A stretch of DNA of 49,796 nucleotides, from NCBI GenBank assembly GCA_964531105.1, contig CAZHFN010000015.1:1-49796 (forward strand), given 5' to 3'. A program made the translations under genes and the position numbers. The stretch is from UBA2256 sp964531105 (GTDB lineage Bacteria; Spirochaetota; Spirochaetia; Treponematales; Rectinemataceae). The notes under the pieces are model-generated. The model made no database searches. It had not been told where the DNA came from and worked only from the letters and a program-made list of their open reading frames with translations. Shown in pieces: positions 1-7,617 of the stretch (position 1 is the first letter of the stretch; every line of letters begins with the position of its first letter).

Positions 1-26
1 AGGGTCTTTCCGCAAGGAAAGACCCT
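1..26. repeat. Perfect hairpin with GCAA tetraloop at window edge
   Basis: Bases 1-11 are the exact reverse complement of 16-26, giving an 11-bp stem closed by a GCAA (GNRA) loop. No T-run follows on the plus strand, so it is not a standard terminator for a plus-strand gene. Whatever lies left of base 1 is unseen, so the stem may be longer. It could be a leader structure of ispG, which starts 20 nt downstream, or the end of an upstream unit. Confidence 0.55.
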
Positions 27-46
27 GCGGCCGCCTGCACACTGCA

Positions 47-1135
47 ATGAAGTATACCAGCCAAAGCGTTAAAGTAGGTGCTCTCCTCATGGGCGGGGAC
101 TGGCCCGTTTCCATTCAAACAATGTGGAAATCCCCTCTGCCTCACCTGCAGTCCGCCAAGGATCCAGCCCTGGAGCCGATCATTGCGAAAATTCGCAGCC
201 TGGAGTCCCTTGGCTGTCAGGTGCTGCGTTTTGCCGTACCCAACGAGACCCAGGCAGAGGCCCTGGGACTTTTAGCGGAAGCAAGCCCAATACCCCTGGT
301 GGCTGATATCCATTTCGACTGGCGACTGGCGCTTCGCTGTATGGATTACCCTATCGCCAAAATCAGAATCAATCCCGGCAACATAGGCGAACGCTGGAAA
401 GTTAAAGAAGTGCTGGACAAGGCCAAGGACAGGGGTGTAGCCATCAGGATAGGTGTGAATTCAGGCTCCCTGCCTCCCGATCTCAGAGATGCAGAGGATA
501 TAGCCGAAGCCTGCGTAATAGCAGCCGAGAGGGAAGTGGCCTACCTGGATGAGTTGGGTTTTAGTTCAGCCCTTATATCCCTAAAGCTCAATGATCCGGA
601 AGATGTGCAGAGAGCCAACAGACTCTACTCATCCAGGCACGACCATCCCCTTCATCTTGGCGTCACCGAGGCTGGACCTCTTATAAGCGGGGTAGTACGA
701 AACACCACAGCCTTGGTTCCCCTCTTAAAAGACGGCATAGGGGCTACCATCAGGGTGTCGCTCTCTGACTCCATGGAGTCAGAGGTTTTGGCGGGTAGGG
801 AAATACTGGCCTGTGCCGGGCTTTCATCCAAGGGAGTGAGAATTGTCTCCTGCCCTCGCTGTGGTAGGGCATCCTTCGATACCCATGCCTTCCTGGAACG
901 CTGGTCCTCCAGGCTCTATGCCCTGGACGTTCCCGTGGAAATCGCGGTGATGGGCTGCGTAGTCAACGGCCCCGGAGAGGCCAGAAGGGCTGATATGGGG
1001 ATCACGGGAGCAGGGGATTCGGTGCTGATTTTCCGGGAGGGAAAGATTATTGCCAGGGAGAAGGCCATACATGCCGACAAGGCCTTCGAAGATGCCTTGG
1101 CCGATCTTGTGCGGGAGAAAAGATTACAATCCTAG
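47..1135 (+). CDS. ispG: 4-hydroxy-3-methylbut-2-en-1-yl diphosphate synthase (IspG/GcpE)
   Basis: Penultimate enzyme of the MEP isoprenoid pathway: converts methylerythritol cyclodiphosphate to HMBPP with a [4Fe-4S] cluster, in the cytoplasm. The 362-residue protein is close to the bacterial short form (E. coli 372). The TIM-barrel half carries LVADIHFD, RINPGNIG and IRIGVNSGSL (residues ~84-142). The cluster ligands are C269 and C272 (SCPRCG) and C304 in GCVVNGPGEA. The ATG at 47 matches the usual N-terminus, although no Shine-Dalgarno is evident and the frame stays open upstream to the window edge. It is convergent with the ArsR-type gene, 15 nt away. Confidence 0.96.
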   Translation: MKYTSQSVKVGALLMGGDWPVSIQTMWKSPLPHLQSAKDPALEPIIAKIRSLESLGCQVLRFAVPNETQAEALGLLAEASPIPLVADIHFDWRLALRCMDYPIAKIRINPGNIGERWKVKEVLDKAKDRGVAIRIGVNSGSLPPDLRDAEDIAEACVIAAEREVAYLDELGFSSALISLKLNDPEDVQRANRLYSSRHDHPLHLGVTEAGPLISGVVRNTTALVPLLKDGIGATIRVSLSDSMESEVLAGREILACAGLSSKGVRIVSCPRCGRASFDTHAFLERWSSRLYALDVPVEIAVMGCVVNGPGEARRADMGITGAGDSVLIFREGKIIAREKAIHADKAFEDALADLVREKRLQS

Positions 1136-1150
1136 AGCCAGTGGAAAACC

Positions 1151-1489
1151 TCAGTTGGAGGTGGTTTTAGGCTCTTCCTTGATGGTGCAGAGAATTGAGT
1201 GGATCAAGTCCTTGATAAAGGGATCTATGATCGAATAAACCCGCTTGGTTTTGTGAACCTCTGAAGAAACAATACCGGTTTTTTTGAGTATGGCCAGGTG
1301 CTGGCTAATCACGGGCTGGGGTTGTCCCAGGCAGCGCCATAGATCTCCCACACAAGGAACATCCTGATGCTCAATAAGGCAGAGTATCTTCAGGCGAACG
1401 GGGTGCCCTACGGCTTTGAATTTTGATGAAAATGGTTCCAAGAGTTCTTCTCTGCATGCCGAAGTCACTGCGTCCCTCATATCATCCAT
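1151..1489 (-). CDS. ArsR-family winged-helix transcriptional regulator
   Basis: Small DNA-binding repressor-type protein of 112 residues. An HTH_5 domain spans roughly residues 20-95: FKAVGHPVRLKILCLIE, then the recognition helix region QPVISQHLAILKKTGIV and the wing. Cysteines are present (VPCVGDLWRC) but the classical ELCVCDL metal-binding box is not, so a metal ligand is not assured. I chose the ATG at 1489 over one 27 nt upstream because AGAGGTGGGG sits about 7 nt before it. The gene stands alone between convergent ispG and an upstream minus-strand gene across an AT-rich 80-nt gap that probably holds its promoter. The target is unknown. Confidence 0.88.
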   Translation of the reverse strand: MDDMRDAVTSACREELLEPFSSKFKAVGHPVRLKILCLIEHQDVPCVGDLWRCLGQPQPVISQHLAILKKTGIVSSEVHKTKRVYSIIDPFIKDLIHSILCTIKEEPKTTSN

Positions 1490-1569
1490 ACTATCCCCAC
1501 CTCTAGTAGTTTTCAATATTAAAAATGCCTAATTCTAGAAATAATTGCCTTATAAACATTTCTTTATAG

Positions 1570-2061
1570 CTATTTGCCTGTGCTCCTACCCGCGGCGCGT
1601 ATTAGGCTGGAAGAAAGTTCGGATAAAATACCAGGCTTGGTGTCCTTGTCCTTGGCATGCCCAGCTGCCTGGCTAAGCTTGGTGGCACGGTGGGGACTCA
1701 ATAGAGCCGATAATTCCTTGGCTGCTTCATCGGATAGCGCCGATGTGGAACTGCGTTCTGCCTTTTCGCTGACCACGCTGACATTAGGCCAACTAAAGGG
1801 TATAGATTGATTCTCCGGCAGGAATAAAAGGATTCGGGATTCAGCTGGAGACCTGCTGCAGAAAAGCTGGGAGGCAAGAATTTCCCAATGAAGGGGGTAA
1901 TCGGTGCCTCTGATGACCAAGAGTTCTGGCCGCAGTTCGGGCAAGTTGTCCGCCAGCTTAACCGGATCCCGATATCGCGCGACGCTGTATTTATGGAGTC
2001 GGGATCTGTGGGCGACGGTTCTGTAAAAGGCGTCGTCCTCTGCTAATATGACGGCAAACAT
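1570..2061 (-). CDS. Degenerate receiver-like protein of unknown function
   Basis: 163 residues from the ATG at 2061; a GTG 18 nt upstream (2079) is an alternative. The N-terminus FAVILAEDDAFYRTVA looks like beta1/alpha1 of a response-regulator receiver with its acidic pair. The segment PELLVIRGTDYP occupies the beta3 position with no phospho-acceptor Asp where one is expected. ESRILLFLPE may be beta4. The last ~60 residues are low-complexity Ser/Ala/Lys-rich. I infer a pseudo-receiver; no DNA-binding or output domain is visible. It is divergent from mfd, with 109 nt between start codons. Family not recognised by name. Confidence 0.55.
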   Translation of the reverse strand: MFAVILAEDDAFYRTVAHRSRLHKYSVARYRDPVKLADNLPELRPELLVIRGTDYPLHWEILASQLFCSRSPAESRILLFLPENQSIPFSWPNVSVVSEKAERSSTSALSDEAAKELSALLSPHRATKLSQAAGHAKDKDTKPGILSELSSSLIRAAGRSTGK

Positions 2062-2170
2062 TGTCTGTGCGAGCCTCACTGATGGAATAAAAAGAAACCT
2101 AAGACTATACTCGAAGTACCGCGGCAGAAAATCCGCCCGCCTCGATGCACTTGGGCCAGGAAAGAATACG

Positions 2171-5100
2171 ATGGACAGAAGAGAATCGCAAGTACTTACC
2201 GAAAGTTTACTGCGCCATGAAGCGTACAGAAACCTTGAAAAAACCTTACTCGCAGGCGAATACCCTATAGAGATTCAGGAAGCCGAGACTTCCTTTATGG
2301 CCTTGGTGGCCGCTACTGCTTTCCAGAGGCTAAAGCTTCCGCTTCTTGTCATACTGCCCAGCGACAGGGAAGCCGAGGAGTTTTCCGCCGACCTAGAATT
2401 CTTCGGGGCTAAAGCCCGGCTTCTGCCTTGGTGGAGGACGGCGGCATACAGGCCTGCGGCGGTTCGCTCCAAGGTTTTCGGCGATCGAGCCTCGGTATTG
2501 GCCGAACTTTGCAGCACAGGGCTAGGTATTCTGGTAGCGAGCCATAGGGCATTGGCTACTCCTGTGCCACCCAAGGACTACTTTGCCTCCAAGCTACTCA
2601 GCCTCAAGAAGGGTGACAAGATAGAACCTCAGGCTATCGCCGGACTATTGGCTAACTACGGTTATCTCAGGGTGCCCCGCATCGCTCTGCCGGGGGAGTT
2701 CGCCCAGAGAGGCGAGGTGGTAGATATCTTCATGCCCGGCGATGAAAAGGCAGTCCGCATCCACTTTGACTACGATACAATCGACAAGATCACGGGATTT
2801 GAAGTGGAAATACAGTCCCAGGGTCAGCCTCTTCCGGAATGCGCCATCCGGCCCCTCAAAGAAGTGCTTTGGGATTCAGCCATGATAGATGCCCTGATCC
2901 TCAAGGCCGAAGCTCTTCCTGGCTGCGCAGGCCGCATGGAAGGACTCAAGGAAGCCCTCGACGCCCAAGGTGAGGTGGCAGGAGAGGAGCTTTGGTATGG
3001 GCTGGCCTTCGACTCCATGCATTCTATCCTGGAATATATGAGCAGTTCGACTGTTGTGCTTTCCCTTAACAGGGAAAGGCTGGATGCCCAGGATGAGTCC
3101 TTGCGCAAGGAATGCGCCGGCATGTACAGGCCTGCCCTGCGGGAGATGCCCGTGCCTCCCCCTGATTCCTGTTTCCTCCCTGTTTCGTCTCTCCTAGTAG
3201 AAACCCGGCGCTTACTAAGCAGCTTTGCGCTCAAGGACAGCCTCCAGCACCAGAGACTCCGTATGGGTTCCGAGCCGCCCAAGTCATTTTTCGGCAATTT
3301 AAACTACTTCAGGGAAGACTTGAACAATTTCGATGCCCTGGGAACAAAAACCACCATCGTCGCTTCATCTGCCGCCCAGGCCGAAAGAATCAGAAGCCTC
3401 CTGCCCAATTCGTCACCAGGCATTTTCACGGGATTTCTCTCCGCGGGCTTTTACCTACCCTCTGTAAAGCTCAGGCTAGTGCAGGAGGGGGAGATATTCG
3501 GCCGTCGCCGTCGAATTCCCAAAAGCCTGGGGCAAACCAGGAGTTCGGTAATAGACAGCTTCGTGGAGCTATCCCCTGGTGATTATGTCGTCCATATAAA
3601 CTATGGAATCGGGCGTTTCTCGGGCATCGACAGGATGCGGGTCCTGGGCAACGAGAGAGACTATATCAAGGTGGAGTACGCCGACTCGGAAACCGTGTTC
3701 GTACCCATCGAGCAGGCCAACCTCATCCAGCGCTACATCGGCAATGAAGGCGAAAGTCCGAGACTGGACAAACTGGGATCAAAGTCCTGGGAAAGCCGTA
3801 AATCCAAGGTTAGGAAATCCGTCGAGGTCCTGGCCGAAAGGCTGATACGAATCTACGCCCGGCGCAAGACGGCCAAGGGTTTCGCCTTTCCCCCCGACGA
3901 GCAGTGGCAGGCCGAATTCGAAGCTTCCTTCCCCTTTGACGAGACAGTGGATCAATTGCGCTGCGTAGAAGAGATCAAGCGCGACATGGAGCAGCCCAGG
4001 CCCATGGACAGGCTTGTTTGCGGAGATGTTGGCTACGGCAAGACCGAAGTAGCTCTACGTGCCTGCTTCAAGGCCATGGCCGCGGGAAAGCAGGTGGCCT
4101 TTCTGGCTCCGACTACAATTCTGGCCGAGCAACATTTTGAGTCCTTCCAGGAAAGGCTCAGGGATTATCCCTTGAGTGTTGCGATGCTCTCTAGGCTGGT
4201 GGAGAAAAAGAAGCAGAAAAAAACCTTGGCCGGACTCAGCGCGGGGAGCATCGATATGGTGGTGGGCACCCACAGGCTTTTGCAAAAGGATGTGGTCTTC
4301 AAGGATCTGGGCCTCCTGGTGATAGACGAAGAACAGCGTTTCGGCGTGAAGGATAAGGAAAGGTTGAAGGAGATCAAGGCAGGCATCGATTGTCTTACCC
4401 TCACCGCTACCCCCATACCTCGCACTCTTCATATGTCCATGCTCAAAATTCGCGACATGTCCATTCTCCAGACTCCGCCAGAGCAGCGGCAGCCCATTCA
4501 GACCTATGTGGAGGAGTTCAACCACGAGGTAGTGGCCAGAGCCATACGCAATGAACTAGAGAGGGGTGGGCAGATTTTCTATTTGCATAACAGGATAGAA
4601 AGCTTACCTGAAGTAGAGGCATTCATCCGCGCCCTGGTGCCAGAGGCTCTCACCGAAACAGCCCATGGCCAAATGGACCCAGGCGATCTGGAAGATATCA
4701 TGCACCGTTTCATCCATGGGGCTTTCCATGTTTTGGTGTCCACCACGATCATTGAAAATGGCATAGACATTCCCAATGTCAACACAATAATTATCGACAG
4801 AGCTGACTTTTATGGCATATCCCAGCTTTACCAGCTGAGGGGTAGGGTAGGGCGTTCGGACAGGCAGGCTTATGCCTACCTACTTTATCCCGATCGCCGG
4901 GCGCTGAGCGAAATTGCCATGAAGCGCCTTCAGATTATTTCTGACTTTACTGAATTGGGCTCGGGCTTCAAAATCGCCATGAAGGATTTGGAAGTGAGGG
5001 GTGCGGGCAACTTATTAGGCCGGGAGCAGTCGGGGGATATCTATGCCGTGGGCTTTGATCTCTACCTGAAGCTTCTGGACGATGCGGTGAGCGCGCTTTC

Positions 5101-5560
5101 GGGTACCGAAACACAGGAGGAAGAACCCTATCTGGAGCTGGAGTACACTGGATATATTCCCGACGAATACATTTCCATGCCCATGATAAAGATGGAGGTG
5201 TACAAGAAGATTGCTTCGGTTTACAGGCAGGGAGAGCTGGACAGCCTCCAGATCGAGTTGGAAAACCGTTTTGGACCCTTGCCCGACGAACTCCTCTCCC
5301 TCCTGGCTCTGGCAGAAATCCGCATTCTCTGCAGGAAGCTCTCGGTATCCGTGTTGCGGGAAAAGGGGGGCACGGTTACCGTGGAATTCTCCAAGGTGGC
5401 CAAGATATCGGTGGAGAGGCTACTCAAGCTCATGAGGGAATCCAATGGGGCTGTCAAGCTGGATCCCAGAAAGCCCAACGCCATCGTGCTGCGCACCAAG
5501 GCCATAGGCCTGAGGGAAAAGAGCGAGTTTATACGTGAAAGGCTGGCATCCCTCACCTAA
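2171..5560 (+). CDS. mfd: Transcription-repair coupling factor Mfd
   Basis: Superfamily 2 DNA translocase that removes RNA polymerase stalled at lesions and recruits UvrA. It has 1129 residues (family ~1150). Order: UvrB-like D1a/D2 N-terminal half, CarD-type RNA-polymerase interaction domain around residues 460-535 (SPGDYVVHINYGIGRFSGI), Walker A GDVGYGKTE near 619, VIDEEQRFG near 718, LTATPIPRTLHM near 741, and motif VI LRGRVGRS near 892. A C-terminal TRCF domain follows. The ATG at 2171 has AGGAAAG upstream and is preferred to an in-frame ATG at 2048. Its stop overlaps the convergent methylase gene by 4 nt. A weak promoter (TGGAAT-N17-TATACT) lies at 2083-2111. Confidence 0.97.
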   Translation: MDRRESQVLTESLLRHEAYRNLEKTLLAGEYPIEIQEAETSFMALVAATAFQRLKLPLLVILPSDREAEEFSADLEFFGAKARLLPWWRTAAYRPAAVRSKVFGDRASVLAELCSTGLGILVASHRALATPVPPKDYFASKLLSLKKGDKIEPQAIAGLLANYGYLRVPRIALPGEFAQRGEVVDIFMPGDEKAVRIHFDYDTIDKITGFEVEIQSQGQPLPECAIRPLKEVLWDSAMIDALILKAEALPGCAGRMEGLKEALDAQGEVAGEELWYGLAFDSMHSILEYMSSSTVVLSLNRERLDAQDESLRKECAGMYRPALREMPVPPPDSCFLPVSSLLVETRRLLSSFALKDSLQHQRLRMGSEPPKSFFGNLNYFREDLNNFDALGTKTTIVASSAAQAERIRSLLPNSSPGIFTGFLSAGFYLPSVKLRLVQEGEIFGRRRRIPKSLGQTRSSVIDSFVELSPGDYVVHINYGIGRFSGIDRMRVLGNERDYIKVEYADSETVFVPIEQANLIQRYIGNEGESPRLDKLGSKSWESRKSKVRKSVEVLAERLIRIYARRKTAKGFAFPPDEQWQAEFEASFPFDETVDQLRCVEEIKRDMEQPRPMDRLVCGDVGYGKTEVALRACFKAMAAGKQVAFLAPTTILAEQHFESFQERLRDYPLSVAMLSRLVEKKKQKKTLAGLSAGSIDMVVGTHRLLQKDVVFKDLGLLVIDEEQRFGVKDKERLKEIKAGIDCLTLTATPIPRTLHMSMLKIRDMSILQTPPEQRQPIQTYVEEFNHEVVARAIRNELERGGQIFYLHNRIESLPEVEAFIRALVPEALTETAHGQMDPGDLEDIMHRFIHGAFHVLVSTTIIENGIDIPNVNTIIIDRADFYGISQLYQLRGRVGRSDRQAYAYLLYPDRRALSEIAMKRLQIISDFTELGSGFKIAMKDLEVRGAGNLLGREQSGDIYAVGFDLYLKLLDDAVSALSGTETQEEEPYLELEYTGYIPDEYISMPMIKMEVYKKIASVYRQGELDSLQIELENRFGPLPDELLSLLALAEIRILCRKLSVSVLREKGGTVTVEFSKVAKISVERLLKLMRESNGAVKLDPRKPNAIVLRTKAIGLREKSEFIRERLASLT

Positions 5561-6318
5561 CGGCTGTTGGGTGGCTTAATGCTCGCTTTTTTTCCGATGA
5601 GGAAAACCGCCGGAACCTTTCCGGGGGGATCCACTTTCTTGAGTTTCCATTCACCCACTGGTTTGCTGACAATCCGCTCCTCCAGGCTGCCCAGCCCAGC
5701 GGCTACGCAAAGCCAGAGGCTGTCGGGCAAAATGGAAAGAAGGTCTTCCTGGAGCACCTTGTTCCTGTAGGGGGTTTCAATAAAGAGCCTGGTGATGCCG
5801 TCCTTCACAGCCGCCTCTGATATTCGAGCAAGAAGCCTTCGCCGCGCTTCTCCCTCCTGGGGCAGATAGCCTAAAAAATAAAAGCGCTGGGCATCCAGAC
5901 CCGAAGCTGCCAAGCCTAGAATAATAGCTGAAGGGCCCGAGACCGGGACAATTTTTGCTCCATGCTCTCTGGCATAGGCGACAAAGGCGGCTCCCGGATC
6001 GGCCACGCAGGGTATTCCTGCCTCGGAGAGAAAGCCGCAGTCCATGCCGCTTTTCAAATCTTCATAAAGTTCAGGAAACTCCATATCTCTGCTATGTTCA
6101 TCCAGAACCCTGATTTTTAGCGCATCCATCTTCTCACTGCTTCTGAACCTGGAGAGGAGTCTCAAGGCGCTTCGCTCCGACTCAACGATGAAGGAGTCCA
6201 GGGTTGCATACGCTTGAATAGCTTTTACCGGCATGGAAAGGGCTATGTTCTCCTGAGTCCATTCTTCAGAGGAATATGGAATTATAGGCGCGGGGAGGAG
6301 AAAGAGTGTCCCAGTCAT
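5557..6318 (-). CDS. Tetrapyrrole-methylase-fold SAM methyltransferase, RsmI-like
   Basis: 253 residues. The core GFLSEAGIPCVADPGAAF and IVPVSGPSAIILGLAASGL (about residues 94-140) matches the TP-methylase fold of RsmI, the 16S rRNA C1402 2'-O-methyltransferase. The N-terminus TLFLLPAPI and the rest diverge from E. coli RsmI and resemble the distant RsmI-like/YraL subgroup, so rRNA is the likely but unproven substrate. Its start overlaps the stop of the FAD-subunit gene by 4 nt (ATGA), implying translational coupling. It is the last gene of the NusG-paralogue/hydroxylase operon and converges with mfd. Confidence 0.8.
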   Translation of the reverse strand: MTGTLFLLPAPIIPYSSEEWTQENIALSMPVKAIQAYATLDSFIVESERSALRLLSRFRSSEKMDALKIRVLDEHSRDMEFPELYEDLKSGMDCGFLSEAGIPCVADPGAAFVAYAREHGAKIVPVSGPSAIILGLAASGLDAQRFYFLGYLPQEGEARRRLLARISEAAVKDGITRLFIETPYRNKVLQEDLLSILPDSLWLCVAAGLGSLEERIVSKPVGEWKLKKVDPPGKVPAVFLIGKKASIKPPNSR

Positions 6319-7142
6319 CTGAACAGCCTTCCAAAGACCTCTTCCAGTAGGGCGGAGAAGGGTCTGGAATCAAACCAGGCCTGAGCTTCAAAGGCCTTCC
6401 TGTATTCGTCAATAATGATTTTGAGTTCCTTTCTGGGGCTTGAAGTCTTCTTACCTGAAATGCTCATCTCCTTGTCCTTGAGGCGGAAAGCCTTTTCACC
6501 GGAGAAGGCGAGCCTGAAATCCTCCACCTTGCCCCGGTTGATATTGGCAAGGCAGATAAAGACTGCAGAATCCCTGGAAGGGAAGAGGGAGTTGCCCAGC
6601 TTGCGGTAGAATACGAAGTCGTAATTGTAGAGTGGGATGCGCACGCGGCTTAAAAGGCTCGCCTGGGGAATAAGGGGTAGCCCGTCTTCACCGGAGAGAT
6701 GGGAAACGCTAGCCCAGCGAGTTCCCAGAGGGGAGCGGAATTCCACCTGGGCATCCATGCAGGAAAGCAGGGGCCATAGATCCAGAAAACGAGATTTGCA
6801 GCAGAGGTTACCCCCGATAGTCGCAATATTGCGGACAGCCCTGTTGCCTATACCTTGGATTATGAGCGAAAGGGGCTCAGGTAAGCTGCCCTGGGAGAGG
6901 CCAAGTATGCCTGTGAGGGTTGTACAGGCACCCATCTCTAGGAATTGTTCGGTGCGGCTGGTTTTTCGCAGTTCCTGAACCCTGGCTATTGAGGCAACTT
7001 GTTCGGGGAGATCAATAACCCTTGAAGGCTGGGAGCCCACAATCTGGCTTCCTCCGGCCAAGAGCATTATATCGGGGCTCTTACGCAGCAATCCCAATAT
7101 CTCCGGAATATCGGCGGGGTAGAACACCTCACTAAGCTTCAC
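6315..7142 (-). CDS. Xanthine dehydrogenase family, FAD-binding subunit
   Basis: 275 residues, the size of the medium CoxM/XdhB-type subunit, which passes electrons from the Fe-S subunit to its acceptor through FAD. The FAD motifs are visible: MLLAGGSQIVG (~26-36, the usual LAGGTDL loop) and the second loop GNRAVRNIATIGGNL (~98-112). The CO dehydrogenase flavoprotein C-terminal domain follows. The start overlaps the Fe-S subunit gene by 11 nt. Substrate cannot be read from this subunit; xanthine or another purine/N-heterocycle is a guess from the family. Confidence 0.88.
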   Translation of the reverse strand: MKLSEVFYPADIPEILGLLRKSPDIMLLAGGSQIVGSQPSRVIDLPEQVASIARVQELRKTSRTEQFLEMGACTTLTGILGLSQGSLPEPLSLIIQGIGNRAVRNIATIGGNLCCKSRFLDLWPLLSCMDAQVEFRSPLGTRWASVSHLSGEDGLPLIPQASLLSRVRIPLYNYDFVFYRKLGNSLFPSRDSAVFICLANINRGKVEDFRLAFSGEKAFRLKDKEMSISGKKTSSPRKELKIIIDEYRKAFEAQAWFDSRPFSALLEEVFGRLFR

Positions 7143-7617
7143 GGTTGAACTTCCTCTTGTTCCTCAGTTCGGAGGCGATTTTTACCGCTTGCACTAAGCC
7201 CTCAGGGTCTGTGCAGGGGCAGGAAATCATATCCATCGTCTCCAGTATGTCGTCCTCGCCGGGCAGTGGCATCCGTGCCAGCAGATCATAGATGGCCATG
7301 ATCTTGGCGGTTCTGCAGAAAGGACAGGCAAGGACCTGGGCGCTGGACAAGGCGGTTTCGATGTCCTTCACTTCGGGGCTCCGGGATAGTGCTTCGAAGG
7401 TGAGAAGGATTGAGCCCCTGGCCTTAAAGGCAGGGACAAGACAAGAATGAACAATGCGTCCATCCATGAAAATGAGGCATTTGCCGCAGCGACCCTGCAG
7501 GCAATCGGAGCTGAGGCTGGAGAGCCTCAGCTCGCGGCGGAGTACGTCCACAAGCCTGTCTCCGCTTCTGGTCTTGAGATGCCTTTGAACGCCATTGATG
7601 GTGCAATCGACTATCAT
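7132..7617 (-). CDS. Xanthine dehydrogenase family, 2x[2Fe-2S] subunit
   Basis: 161 residues, as in the small CoxS/XdhC subunits. The plant-type ferredoxin cluster ligands are C39, C44, C47 and C59 (DCLQGRCGKC...SC). The second, helical domain has C98, C101, C133 and C135, but its sequence is ACPFCRTAKIM and SCPCTDPEG rather than the usual QCGFCTPGM and CRCTGY. All eight ligands are retained although the surroundings differ. It overlaps the molybdopterin subunit by 4 nt and the FAD subunit by 11 nt, so the three genes are translated as one set. Confidence 0.9.
   Translation of the reverse strand: MIVDCTINGVQRHLKTRSGDRLVDVLRRELRLSSLSSDCLQGRCGKCLIFMDGRIVHSCLVPAFKARGSILLTFEALSRSPEVKDIETALSSAQVLACPFCRTAKIMAIYDLLARMPLPGEDDILETMDMISCPCTDPEGLVQAVKIASELRNKRKFNREA

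Noticed and set aside
1145..1168. AAAACCTC / GAGG..GGTTTT partial dyad between convergent ispG and the ArsR-type gene
   Set aside because: The stem needs a 3-nt bulge and is not followed by a longer T-run, so support for a bidirectional terminator is too weak.
4055..4525. 156-codon ORF antisense to mfd
   Set aside because: It lies opposite the conserved helicase motifs of mfd and is a shadow frame.
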